Source: JBCCBI01 sp039034155
GTDB taxonomy: Bacteria; Deinococcota; Deinococci; Deinococcales; Trueperaceae
Length of the DNA stretch: 9,557 nucleotides
Assembly (NCBI GenBank): GCA_039034155.1
Contig: JBCCBI010000206.1
Location: forward strand, 1 to 9,557
Direction of reading: 5' to 3'
A program made the translations under genes and the position numbers. This document shows, in pieces, positions 1 to 6,919 of the stretch. Each line of letters starts with the position of its first letter. The stretch's first letter is position 1. The notes beneath the pieces were generated by a model, which was given only the letters and a program-made list of their open reading frames with translations, made no database searches and was not told where the DNA came from.

Positions 1-419
1 CTAGGCAGAAAGAGTATTTCTACGAACCTTGCCCGATGCTAAGTAGCAACATTCTAAATTTGCTGGCAACCACTTACAATTGATCAAAATGACTATAAAG
101 TAAGCGTGGTCGTTTATGAGTCAACGCAGCTCAATCCAGAATTGAATTTTAGTATGGCCCAAAGTTGTAGGGGTCAAGCTAAATGTATAAGCATTACTTA
201 TACACTAACTAGCATCTTCAAATCATGGTACTGCAAGATACAGGGACAATTTTGGGTATAGGCTCAAAATTACAGGATTCGCCCAACCTTGACAAGATAC
301 CGAAGGTATTTGTTAAGAAGGTACTGAACTTATAACATCAATCTTTACTGACACAAACATGGTTGTATATGTGCGCTCTGGCCCTTGCTGAGAGTTGGTC
401 TGACACCATAAAGTAACGT
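1..419. other. Intergenic region upstream of the SDR gene, no gene seen
   Basis: No convincing coding sequence is seen. One frame is open from the left edge for about 26 codons and ends in TGA near position 82; its peptide is unrecognised and could be the tail of a gene outside the window. The stretch is AT-rich and holds a perfect 8-bp inverted repeat (184-204). A consensus-like TTGACA lies at 289-294, followed at once by a short dyad ATACC-GAA-GGTAT (297-309). A TATAAC lies at 331-336, too far from the TTGACA to form one promoter. The promoter of the SDR gene is probably here but cannot be fixed. Confidence 0.5.
184..204. promoter_or_regulatory. Candidate operator: inverted repeat TGTATAAG-N5-CTTATACA
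   Basis: Two perfect 8-bp arms (184-191 and 197-204) flank a 5-nt spacer. This is the size and symmetry expected of a site for a dimeric helix-turn-helix repressor. It lies about 215 bp upstream of the SDR start and could serve that operon or a divergent gene left of the window. No T-run follows, so it does not look like a terminator. The regulator is not identifiable. Confidence 0.4.
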
Positions 420-429
420 ATGACAGACC
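397..429 (+). promoter_or_regulatory. Possible hairpin over the SDR translation start
   Basis: GGTCTG (397-402) and CAGACC (424-429) are complementary and flank 21 nt that include the upstream purine-rich stretch and the ATG at 420-422. After a one-base mismatch, two more pairs are possible (CA with TG). If formed in the mRNA, it would partly occlude initiation. The stem is short and the loop long, so this is only a possibility. Confidence 0.2.
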
Positions 430-1244
430 CTATATCTTCATTAACTGATATCAATACGGATGTTACTGGCTACAAACAACTCTTTGAGCTAACAGGCAAG
501 CAGATCATGATTATTGGTGCGGGCTCAGGTATTGGGGCAGCGGCTGCACACGGCCTAGCTGCGTTTGGTGCGCAAGTGCTTTGTACGGATATTGCCCAAG
601 ACGCTGCAGACGCTGTGGCTACTAGCATCATTGAGCAAGGTGGTAGCGCCCAAAGCAAAGCTGTGAACATTACCGATAAAGCTAGCATTGAGGCTGCTAT
701 GGATAGCTTAGGGCAGCTTGACGGCCTCGTTTGCACACCGTCTATCAACGTCCGTAAACCGTTTTTAGAGCTAACCCCAGACGAGTTTGATAAAGTCATT
801 GGCATCAACTTAAAGGGCAGTTTTTTAGCCATGCAAGCTGCGGGTGCGCGTATGAAAGCGCAGCAGTCCGGAAGTGTTGTGTTGTTTTCATCGATTCGCT
901 CGCAGGTGGTTGAGCCAGGGCAAAGTATTTATGCAGCTACCAAAGCAGGTACCCTGCAGATGGTGCGCGGGTTAGCGTCTGAGCTAGGTGAGTTAGGTGT
1001 GCGGGTGAATGCTATAGCGCCGGGTGTGGTGGAAACGCCGCTCACCAACCCCATTCGTAACCAACCAGACTGGTACAACGCATATGCCCAAAAAGGCGCT
1101 CTAGGCCGATGGGCGCAACCCAAAGAAATGGTAGGCGCAGTGGTTTACCTAATGAGCGAGGCAAGTTCCTTTGTAACAGGTACGCTCATGCTGGTTGACG
1201 GCGGTTGGACAGCAGTTGATGGGCGTTTTACCCCGCCATTATGA
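420..1244 (+). CDS. SDR family NAD(P)-dependent oxidoreductase
   Basis: This is a classical short-chain dehydrogenase/reductase, a soluble Rossmann-fold enzyme that oxidises or reduces an alcohol/carbonyl pair. Its 274 residues are slightly long for the family because about 25 residues precede the first strand. The cofactor motif GAGSGIG is at 33-39. Asp57 at the end of the second strand suggests NAD over NADP. The catalytic set is complete: Asn130, Ser158, Tyr171 and Lys175 (YxxxK), followed by PG at 201-202. The usual NNAG structural motif is absent; that position reads CTPSIN (105-110), followed by VRKP. The C-terminal VDGG motif is present near 259-262. No strong SD precedes ATG 420, and an internal start closer to the Rossmann core cannot be excluded. 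The stop overlaps the start of a small ORF (ATGA at 1241-1244), and an M20 hydrolase follows. Resemblance to sugar-acid dehydrogenases of the gluconate type is general; the substrate is unknown. Confidence 0.9.
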   Translation: MTDPISSLTDINTDVTGYKQLFELTGKQIMIIGAGSGIGAAAAHGLAAFGAQVLCTDIAQDAADAVATSIIEQGGSAQSKAVNITDKASIEAAMDSLGQLDGLVCTPSINVRKPFLELTPDEFDKVIGINLKGSFLAMQAAGARMKAQQSGSVVLFSSIRSQVVEPGQSIYAATKAGTLQMVRGLASELGELGVRVNAIAPGVVETPLTNPIRNQPDWYNAYAQKGALGRWAQPKEMVGAVVYLMSEASSFVTGTLMLVDGGWTAVDGRFTPPL

Positions 1245-1420
1245 GCATGTTGCATAAAACAGCCTTGTTAGAGCATTTAGTGGCTTCAGAAAGTATCAAT
1301 GAGACAGTAGTGAAGGTAGACAACATTGCCTGTGATGCTAATGATGATAGAGGGCGGCAAGATGATGTCATCAAGCTAAGTCATGTTGCTGTGAATGATG
1401 GCAGATTATGTCTGAGCTAA
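1241..1420 (+). CDS. Small ORF (59 aa) bridging the SDR and M20 genes
   Basis: The ORF starts at an ATG that overlaps the SDR stop in an ATGA (1241-1244). It stays open for 59 codons and ends with TAA at 1418-1420, inside the first codons of the M20 gene (ATG 1408), in a different frame. This arrangement is typical of translational coupling. The product begins MSMLHKTALLEHLVASES, is rich in Asp, Asn and Val, has no transmembrane segment and matches no family I recognise. There is no SD of its own, as expected for a coupled start. An open frame of this length could also arise by chance, so it is a candidate, not a confirmed gene. If it is not translated, the SDR-M20 gap is a 163-bp spacer. Confidence 0.35.
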   Translation: MSMLHKTALLEHLVASESINETVVKVDNIACDANDDRGRQDDVIKLSHVAVNDGRLCLS

Positions 1421-2673
1421 CTCAAACTGACTGGCTGGCTCAAGCTGAACGTGCAGCCGCAGCAGTGGATGCTGACAAGGTTATTTCGCTCACGCGTGAG
1501 CTGGTGCGCATTAAAAGTGTCTATGAACCTGACCAAGGTGGCAACGAAACTGAGGTTGTCACGTTTTTGGAAAGCTATTTGCGGGAGTTGGGGTTAGCGC
1601 CTGTGCTCGAGCATCCCCAACCAGACCGCCCCAACCTCATCTGTGATTGGCAGGGCAGCAGCTTTGAGTCAGATAAGCATGCGACGCTAATGTTTGAAGG
1701 CCACACGGACGTTGTTACCGAAGGTGACGCCTCAATGTGGTTGTACCCGCCGTTTGCAGCCGAGCTTGTTGACGGCATCATTTATGGGCGCGGCAGTTGT
1801 GACATGAAAGCTGGAGTGGCCGCAGCTATTGAAGCTACTTACGCCGTCATGCAAACATCTCCCGACCTTGCTGGGCGTATCCGCCTAGGGATTGTCTGTG
1901 ACGAAGAAGGCATGATGATTGGCATCAAGCACTTTATTGCTCAGGGTTGGGCAGATGAGGTAGATGCGGCTATTATCTGTGAGCCGGAACAGCAAGAACT
2001 GTGCTTGTTTCAAAAAGGTGCCATGCGCGTCACCGTCAATGTGCGTGGGGTCATGTCGCACGGTGCCATGCCCTACGCGGGGTGTAATCCAATTGTGCCG
2101 CTCGCAAAATTTATCGACCGCGTGCATGACTTTGAGAAAGCGGAGCAAGCACGGCTCGGCGAACATCCAGAGTTGGGCTTACCGTGGCTCACGCCAACGA
2201 TCTTAAAAGCACCTGAACGCGGTGAAGCGCAAAACAACGTGATGCCTGAAACAGCGTTTGCTGCGCTGGACATTCGCACCGTTCCCGGTCAAGATCACAA
2301 TGAGATTTTAGCGACCTTACAGAGTATTGCCCAAGAGATTGCCAGCAGTGACGCACGTTTGCAGATAGAGGTGGACTGCTTTGAGTCGCGCCCATGGACG
2401 CAAACCTCCGAAGACGCCAGTATTGTGCGGGCGCTCGAGGCTGTTTATCCGTCCATCATGAACGAACCCCCTAAGTACGGCGGCGTCCCTGGAGCTACCG
2501 ACGGCACTTTTTTACACGCTACTGCAGGCGTGCCGATTGTCACGATAGGTCCTGGCGACCGCGAAGTGCCGCATCAACGCAATGAACATGTTGATGCCAA
2601 CGAGGTTGTTCGCTCTGCTCGTTTGTATGCTGCTGCTGCTGTGTATTTTTTGCTTTCGCAGGCTGAAAGCTAA
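1408..2673 (+). CDS. M20 family metallohydrolase (ArgE/DapE/acylase type)
   Basis: This is a cytosolic di-zinc amidohydrolase of the peptidase M20 family, which removes acyl groups from N-acyl amino acids or cleaves small peptides. Its 421 residues are normal for ArgE/DapE-like members. The expected metal and catalytic residues are visible: His99 and Asp101 in EGHTDVV, Asp132 in GRGSCDMKAG, Glu166-Glu167 in DEEG (general base and ligand), Glu192 in CEPE, and His389 near the C-terminus. The dimerisation/lid domain occupies about 200-310 and carries His218 in MSHGAMP, the position of the active-site histidine donated across the dimer in DapE. The start is well fixed, because an in-frame stop lies 12 nt upstream at 1396-1398. 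It probably shares a transcript with the SDR gene. Exact substrate is not predictable; assignment to argE or dapE itself is not justified without other biosynthetic genes nearby. Confidence 0.92.
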   Translation: MSELTQTDWLAQAERAAAAVDADKVISLTRELVRIKSVYEPDQGGNETEVVTFLESYLRELGLAPVLEHPQPDRPNLICDWQGSSFESDKHATLMFEGHTDVVTEGDASMWLYPPFAAELVDGIIYGRGSCDMKAGVAAAIEATYAVMQTSPDLAGRIRLGIVCDEEGMMIGIKHFIAQGWADEVDAAIICEPEQQELCLFQKGAMRVTVNVRGVMSHGAMPYAGCNPIVPLAKFIDRVHDFEKAEQARLGEHPELGLPWLTPTILKAPERGEAQNNVMPETAFAALDIRTVPGQDHNEILATLQSIAQEIASSDARLQIEVDCFESRPWTQTSEDASIVRALEAVYPSIMNEPPKYGGVPGATDGTFLHATAGVPIVTIGPGDREVPHQRNEHVDANEVVRSARLYAAAAVYFLLSQAES

Positions 2674-2981
2674 GCTCTGTTGCAGATTTGTGGGGTGTCG
2701 TTGCAGATGATTGATAGGCAAGTTTCTAGAGAAAGGGCAGGGGAGAATTCATCAGACATACTTGTGTCTAGGTCAAGGTATGTAGCATGACGTGGCAGCA
2801 CTCCGTGAGCATCACAGCTTTGGATGTTGTGTTGCTAGAACCTCCAATCATCGGGTATATAAAAATCGACGGTCACATAGATACTGATGTACGTGGACTA
2901 GGGCCCTCACCCTACGCTTTTAAAAGCGTCTGCAAGCTGGCATCACGCTTGTTACCTCAAAATTGCCTAGACTAAAGGTAC
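2674..2981. other. 308-bp region between the M20 and membrane-protein genes
   Basis: No clear terminator hairpin follows the M20 stop. A 9-bp direct repeat GTTGCAGAT occurs at about 2680 and 2701. A weak promoter-like pair is present: TTGCTA (2832-2837) and TATATA (2856-2861), spacer 18, which would give the membrane-protein gene a leader of about 110 nt. A 62-codon ORF spans most of the second half (described separately). Confidence 0.35.
2787..2975 (+). CDS. Possible small ORF (62 aa), unrecognised
   Basis: An ATG at 2787 is preceded by AAGG at 2775-2778 (8-nt spacing). The frame runs to TAA at 2973-2975, 6 nt before the next gene. The peptide starts MTWQHSVSITALDVVLLEPP and matches no family known to me; it has no clear transmembrane helix or signal peptide. 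The promoter-like TATATA at 2856 lies inside it, which argues that the stretch is a leader and not a gene. Existence is doubtful. Confidence 0.2.
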   Translation: MTWQHSVSITALDVVLLEPPIIGYIKIDGHIDTDVRGLGPSPYAFKSVCKLASRLLPQNCLD

Positions 2982-3944
2982 ATGCAACTCACTGAAACAC
3001 GTCAGAAGAATGTTCTTATCTTGACAGCAACGGTTGCCGGGCTGGTGCTACTGCAAATCCTGTTTGGTTGGGTGTTGGGCGGCTTTGTCACCACACCTAT
3101 TTTGGCTTTGTGTGCTGTTGGTCAAGTTGTAGTGTTGCGGCAGACCTTTAATGCTCGAGGTTGGCAGCGTTTAGTAAGACCTGCCTGGATTGCTGGCTTA
3201 GTGCTGGCCGTGTTTGGTGCAGGTGCGTCCGTGGCTACACTACCGGTTCTGGGCTTTTGGTCAGTGCCACTACTTACCGGGATTTTGTTTGTTGCGTGGT
3301 TATTTTTAGCCATGTTTGCCCGTGAACTACCTGAGATTGCCGTGTGGTTGTTTGACAAAACTTTAGAACTGCCTACACTCATCTTTCGGGGGAGTTGGCG
3401 GGGGAGTGCGTGGTTAGCGCGGTTGTCGCGGCGTACAGCCAGTCGCACCCGCCAAGCTGTAGCCGCCCGCAGGCTTGCCCGGCAGCAAGCGCTAAGCCCA
3501 GAAGAGCGTGCGTTTTTGGAAACTAAACATCAACTTGATGCACTAGTTCAGGATGTAAAACACGACCCCAAAGCTACTGGTGCTATTACTAAAAAAGTGT
3601 CTCAGGTACGTGATGCCCTGCTAGACGCACTGCCCAAAGCGGCTGATTCAAGTGAGCAATACGATGTGCATACCCTACGGCAAATTGCAGCGGATTATTT
3701 TCCCAAGACGCTCGAGTATTTCTTACAAACCGACACCCCCGCAGCCCTGTTTCGCAGCCAAGTTATTGAGGCCGACAAAACTGCCGAGACTATTTTTTTA
3801 GAGCAGTTAGCGATTCTCGAGGGGGCCATCGGTGACATTCTCGTCACTGTTCATAACGATTCCACCCAAGACCTTATTGCGAACGCCCGCTTTTTACGCG
3901 AGCGCTTTCGCAAAAGTGATTTTGAGTCGTTGGGCAAGAATTAG
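2982..3944 (+). CDS. Four-helix membrane protein with cytosolic helical tail (possibly XpaC-like)
   Basis: The 320-residue protein has four hydrophobic stretches in its N-terminal third: about 11-33, 36-53, 67-90 and 93-113. An Arg-rich, amphipathic linker follows (about 137-168, many Arg and Ala). The C-terminal half (about 170-315) is charged, helical and soluble, so the long tail should lie in the cytosol by the positive-inside rule. The tail pattern, with LRQIAADYFPKTLEYFL around 232-248 and a last helix carrying ILVTVHNDSTQDL (286-298), recalls the XpaC family (5-bromo-4-chloroindolyl phosphate hydrolysis protein), often found near TelA-type proteins. That match is from memory and weak, and no TelA-like gene is nearby. 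No catalytic motif is visible. The start is supported by AAAGG at 2974-2978, with a tight 3-nt spacing. The stop lies 8 nt from the convergent stop of the next gene. Confidence 0.75.
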   Translation: MQLTETRQKNVLILTATVAGLVLLQILFGWVLGGFVTTPILALCAVGQVVVLRQTFNARGWQRLVRPAWIAGLVLAVFGAGASVATLPVLGFWSVPLLTGILFVAWLFLAMFARELPEIAVWLFDKTLELPTLIFRGSWRGSAWLARLSRRTASRTRQAVAARRLARQQALSPEERAFLETKHQLDALVQDVKHDPKATGAITKKVSQVRDALLDALPKAADSSEQYDVHTLRQIAADYFPKTLEYFLQTDTPAALFRSQVIEADKTAETIFLEQLAILEGAIGDILVTVHNDSTQDLIANARFLRERFRKSDFESLGKN

Positions 3945-3952
3945 TTAGCGTT

Positions 3953-5095
3953 TTACTCTGAAAAAACAAGCTCGGTTGCGTCAAAGATGATGTCTGTGAG
4001 TACATCTGACTCAGCAAAGTTAGTCATAGCAACGACGGACACCCCTTCGTCTGGCAAGTAGAGCATATCTGCTTGAAAACCGCTGGTAACGCCGCCGTGA
4101 CCTAGGGTGAGGCCAAACTCGCCGTCCTCATCAACATCAATCCCAAGTCCGTAAGGTGCGCCGTCTGGGTTGGGGACGGTGGTGAGCATCGCAGTCAGCA
4201 TCGTCTCGCTGATGATCTGCCCACCTGCCAATGCAGGCAAAAATTTGGCGAGGTCGCTGGCTGTACAGATGACGCCGCCATCGCCTAAACCAACGCCGTC
4301 GTTAATTTCAGTGACATCAACAAGGCTGTCGTCATCACCAAAGTCATAGCCACGCACGATAGTTTGGGCAAAGTTGCTCGCCGTTTCCAGGTAGCACGTG
4401 TCCATACCTGCTGGTGCAAAAACTGCCTCAGCGAGTACGTCTGCTAGAGGTTTGCCACTGATTGACTCAATGACAAGGTGCGCCAAAATATAGTTGGAAT
4501 TGCTGTAGTAATAATCTGTACCAACAGGGAACTCGGCAGGTTCGTTATAGGCAAAGGTGATGACTTGCTCTGGTGTCCAAAAGGTGTTAGGTGCGTCTTC
4601 AACGGCATCCAAAAAAGCATCTGTGCCCAAATAATCGGCAATGCCGCTGGTCATCTGTAGGGCTTGGCGCACGGTAGTGGCATCTGCATTGACAATATTG
4701 CTGGTAATAGCCTCGGGTAAATAATTGGTAAGGGGATCGTTAAGTGCTAAGAGGCCGTCATCAACTAAGCTTAAAAGCGCTGCTGCCACCATAGGTTTGC
4801 TGACGCTGCCAATGCGAAATCTGTCAGTGAGCTGGACGGGTTCGCGGGTCTCGAGGTTGGCACTACCGTAAGCAGCGGTGATGCGTTCGCCGTTGTCGTC
4901 AATCACGACCACCACGCCGGGGTCTGCTGGGTCAACGTAGTCTTGTAAAAGCAGTTGTAACTCGTCTTGTGGAGTTTGTGCGGCAGCAATAGTGGCTGCC
5001 GAGGTACACGCTGAGGCGACCAACGCAAGCATCAGCACGCTTGACATGAGGGTTTGGTTTAGCTTGGAGAAGGTGTTTATGAGGGTGTATTTGAT
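3953..5095 (-). CDS. Exported serine hydrolase, beta-lactamase fold (class C/penicillin-binding type)
   Basis: This belongs to the beta-lactamase-related serine hydrolase family (Pfam Beta-lactamase; class C, D-alanyl-D-alanine carboxypeptidase and esterase relatives). Counting from the first ATG (5047, 364 aa), the motifs are SxxK at Ser81-Val-Ser-Lys84 (nucleophile and base), YSN at Tyr181-Asn183, and HGG at 317-319 in place of KTG. The mature protein is rich in Asp and Glu. From ATG 5047 the N-terminus is hydrophobic (MSSVLMLALVASAC) but has no positive residues and no SD. The frame is open further upstream. A strong SD, GGAGGT (5103-5108), sits 7 nt before an ATC codon at 5093-5095, and starting there adds (M)KYTLINTFSKLNQTL, giving a normal signal-peptide n-region and 380 aa. 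I therefore annotate from ATC; the first conventional start is 5047. Signal cleavage near AAA-Q (22-24 in ATG numbering) is plausible; Cys14 does not fit a strict lipobox. Activity could be peptidase, esterase or lactamase; resistance is not implied. Confidence 0.88.
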   Translation of the reverse strand: MKYTLINTFSKLNQTLMSSVLMLALVASACTSAATIAAAQTPQDELQLLLQDYVDPADPGVVVVIDDNGERITAAYGSANLETREPVQLTDRFRIGSVSKPMVAAALLSLVDDGLLALNDPLTNYLPEAITSNIVNADATTVRQALQMTSGIADYLGTDAFLDAVEDAPNTFWTPEQVITFAYNEPAEFPVGTDYYYSNSNYILAHLVIESISGKPLADVLAEAVFAPAGMDTCYLETASNFAQTIVRGYDFGDDDSLVDVTEINDGVGLGDGGVICTASDLAKFLPALAGGQIISETMLTAMLTTVPNPDGAPYGLGIDVDEDGEFGLTLGHGGVTSGFQADMLYLPDEGVSVVAMTNFAESDVLTDIIFDATELVFSE

Positions 5096-5102
5096 GGGTA
5101 CG

Positions 5103-5108
5103 ACCTCC
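5103..5108 (-). promoter_or_regulatory. Strong SD (GGAGGT) that implies an ATC start
   Basis: On the minus strand GGAGGT is followed by the 7 nt CGTACCC and then ATC AAA TAC. It is the best SD in the window by eye, and the ATC is exactly where a start codon should be. No ATG, GTG or TTG occurs in frame between it and ATG 5047, which is 55 nt away from the SD. Confidence 0.6.
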
Positions 5109-5244
5109 AGAATTAATATTTAACGTTAACGCGTCTATGGGACAAGGTATTAGTCGTCATCGTAGCTACTGATAACGTGAGGATGGTGGTGTTGATGCAT
5201 TGGATGGGCTTAGCGTCATCTGATTTGAAGCTTGTATAAACGGG

Positions 5245-5271
5245 GTGATGTTGTGTGGCTCGAGCCATCAC
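5245..5271. promoter_or_regulatory. Candidate operator: palindrome TGGCTCGAGCCA
   Basis: Positions 5256-5267 are a perfect 12-bp palindrome. GTGATG (5245-5250) and CATCAC (5266-5271) form a second, overlapping inverted repeat. It lies midway in the divergent spacer, where a shared regulator could bind. It is the only CTCGAG in the window that lies outside a gene. Confidence 0.3.
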
Positions 5272-5500
5272 TGTTCTCGGTCTGAAGTCCGGGGTGTGAT
5301 GTGTTAAGCACAGTCATTTAGGTCTAGACGCAGCACTTCTTAAGACGGCTGACAAACGCGTGCCTTCTTGTCTACACTCAAAACATCCACAGATTGCACC
5401 TGCAGATAAGCTTGCCTCAGACAAGCTGTGGATACATCCAGCGGCTGGTATTCATATTTGTAATTGAAGAGATTCTTACGACGCTAGCGCACCACCCACA

Positions 5501-5506
5501 AAGGAG
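5501..5506 (+). promoter_or_regulatory. SD (AAGGAG) fixing the start of the glycosidase-like gene
   Basis: AAGGAG lies 4 nt before ATG 5511 and 7 nt before ATG 5514. The second ATG has the better spacing. Both give a basic signal-peptide n-region, so the longer open frame beginning at 5394 is not the real N-terminus. Confidence 0.8.
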
Positions 5507-5513
5507 TTTGATG

Positions 5514-6704
5514 ATGACACGTATACGCAAAACGTTGCTTTTCACAAGTGTAGCTTTACTTAGTGCCATCTTAGCTGTTGCCTATACCAATGACTTTGAA
5601 ACAGATACGCTCTCAGCGCAGTCAGTCCAAGTCACAAAAGCTGCTAGCTTACCCTTGCTAGGTGAGGGCACCTTTTTAGGTACAACTTATTACGGTACAA
5701 GTTCTGTTCCAGATGACGGCATCACCCGGCAGTTAATTGATAGTGCAGCCCAAGCAGGTATGAGCGGGTTTACGCTGTACGCAGATTGGCCAGAGCTCGA
5801 GCCAACTGAAGGCGTCTACAACCTCACTGATTTAGAAGAAAACCTCACCTGGTTAAGTTCTAGAGGCATTCGCCCGCTATTAAATCTAACAGTTGTGGAT
5901 ATTGACGACCTCAACCTTTATCCGCAGTGGCTCAGTGAAGACGGTCGCACGTTCGCAACGGGTCGTTCATTTGCAGATAATGCTATCGTCACCCGTTTTG
6001 CAAAGTTGCTTGACCAAGTGGTGCCGCTTCTTACAGCCCACGGGGGTTACTATCTGGGCGTAGGTAATGAGATAGACGGCCGTTACAGCACGCACCTAGC
6101 AGAGTACGCGGACTACTTAGAGTTTGTAGACGCTGCCAGAGCGCATGTTCACAGCATCAACCCGCAACTGGCTGTGGGCGTAACCGTCACCGCAGGTGCG
6201 CCCTTGAGAATGCCTAGCTTGTTCCAGCGATTACAAGCAGTCACAGATATTGTTCCGTTTAACTATTACGGCTATGACAGTAGTCTGGCGCTCGAGGACG
6301 ACGAAGATATACACGCAACCATCGACACAATCATGCAAGCTTACGGAGACGACCTCACCGTAGTTACCGAGGCCAATTGCCCAAGTGCAGAGGCCTCGGG
6401 TAGTTCGCCGGATTTACAAGCAGCGTGTTTAGAGGTGTTGCTCGAGTCCTTCCAGCGCTACCCGCAAATTCGCTATCTTAGCGTGTTCAGTTTGACGGAT
6501 TTTGACGATGAAACTTGTGAACTTATCTTCGATGCGTTCCGTATTGCCGAGGAAGACTTACCCGATTGGTACATGGGACCCTTAGAAGGCTTTTTGTGTG
6601 AAATTGGCATAGTGGCTGCGGACGGCACGCCTAAACCTGCGTGGGATGTGTTTTTAGCACAAGCTCAAAAACTCAGTGGCACAGTAAAACTTAATCCTCA
6701 ATAA
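5514..6704 (+). CDS. Secreted TIM-barrel protein, glycoside hydrolase clan A-like
   Basis: The 396-residue product has a clear signal peptide: MTRIRK, then a hydrophobic core at about 7-24. The rest follows the layout of clan GH-A retaining glycosidases. An early motif, Y-A-D-W-P-E-L-E-P-T-E-G-V-Y (89-102), matches the W..lEP..G.Y signature. Asn185-Glu186 in GVGNEIDGR fits the acid/base after strand 4. Glu286 in VVTEANCP fits the nucleophile after strand 7. A W/F-rich C-terminal segment ends with TPKPAWDVF, typical of the last helix region of such barrels. Four cysteines (289, 305, 335, 362) may form disulfides after export. Start choice rests on the SD at 5501-5506. The GH family number and polysaccharide substrate cannot be named from the sequence, and a non-catalytic relative is possible. 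It is divergent from the beta-lactamase-fold gene. A hairpin about 45 nt past the stop may end transcription. Confidence 0.78.
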   Translation: MTRIRKTLLFTSVALLSAILAVAYTNDFETDTLSAQSVQVTKAASLPLLGEGTFLGTTYYGTSSVPDDGITRQLIDSAAQAGMSGFTLYADWPELEPTEGVYNLTDLEENLTWLSSRGIRPLLNLTVVDIDDLNLYPQWLSEDGRTFATGRSFADNAIVTRFAKLLDQVVPLLTAHGGYYLGVGNEIDGRYSTHLAEYADYLEFVDAARAHVHSINPQLAVGVTVTAGAPLRMPSLFQRLQAVTDIVPFNYYGYDSSLALEDDEDIHATIDTIMQAYGDDLTVVTEANCPSAEASGSSPDLQAACLEVLLESFQRYPQIRYLSVFSLTDFDDETCELIFDAFRIAEEDLPDWYMGPLEGFLCEIGIVAADGTPKPAWDVFLAQAQKLSGTVKLNPQ

Positions 6705-6749
6705 AGATGTTGCTGAACGTTAATCGGACTAAATAACTGATGCAAACAA

Positions 6750-6782
6750 ACATGCCAAGTCTATTTACAAGGCTTGGCATGT
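6750..6782. terminator. Stem-loop, probable bidirectional terminator
   Basis: ACATGCCAAG (6750-6759) pairs perfectly with CTTGGCATGT (6773-6782). One wobble and one C-G pair extend it inward, leaving a 9-nt loop. On the minus strand it is followed by TTGTTTG, a weak U-run. On the plus strand no T-tract follows. It lies 46 nt after the glycosidase-like stop and 374 nt beyond the folE stop, so it could end either transcript. Confidence 0.55.
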
Positions 6783-6919
6783 ATAAGTATTGGTAGGGTT
6801 TAGTGGGGTGATGGCAGCATCAACTAAGTTTCTAGATTTGGGTGAGCAACTTGACTGAGCAATCTTGAACTTTGGCGAGGTTGATGCGTTTGCTAGGTAA
6901 CCTGAGTTCGGAGTTAATG

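Larger units (their letters stand above)
5096..5513. other. Divergent intergenic region between two exported-hydrolase genes
   Basis: This region lies between the minus-strand beta-lactamase-fold gene and the plus-strand glycosidase-like gene and should contain both promoters. It includes the 10-bp palindrome TTAACGTTAA (5120-5129) in an AT-rich tract just upstream of the minus-strand SD. It also includes a 12-bp perfect palindrome centred on CTCGAG (5256-5267). The frame of the downstream gene is open back to 5394, but those codons lack an SD and do not look like protein. No consensus promoter could be fixed on either strand. Confidence 0.45.

Noticed and set aside
289..336. TTGACA and TATAAC as one promoter for the SDR gene
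   Set aside because: The spacing is 36 nt, far from 17; the hexamers next to either box at correct spacing match poorly.
470..832. Long minus-strand open frame inside the SDR gene
   Set aside because: It is antisense to a gene with complete SDR motifs, and its product is low-complexity Ala/Ser/Pro without a family.
1885..2279. Open frames on both strands within the M20 gene
   Set aside because: They are shadows of a well-supported M20 coding sequence with all metal ligands in place.
1408..2673. Naming the M20 gene argE or dapE
   Set aside because: The family has many substrates, and no arginine or lysine biosynthesis gene is adjacent.
3953..5047. Calling the serine hydrolase an antibiotic-resistance AmpC
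   Set aside because: The motifs are shared by esterases, peptidases and carboxypeptidases; HGG in place of KTG and the lack of an AmpR neighbour do not support that call.
5394..5513. N-terminal extension of the glycosidase-like gene to ATG 5394
   Set aside because: A good SD lies just before ATG 5511/5514 and a normal signal peptide begins there; the upstream codons have no SD.
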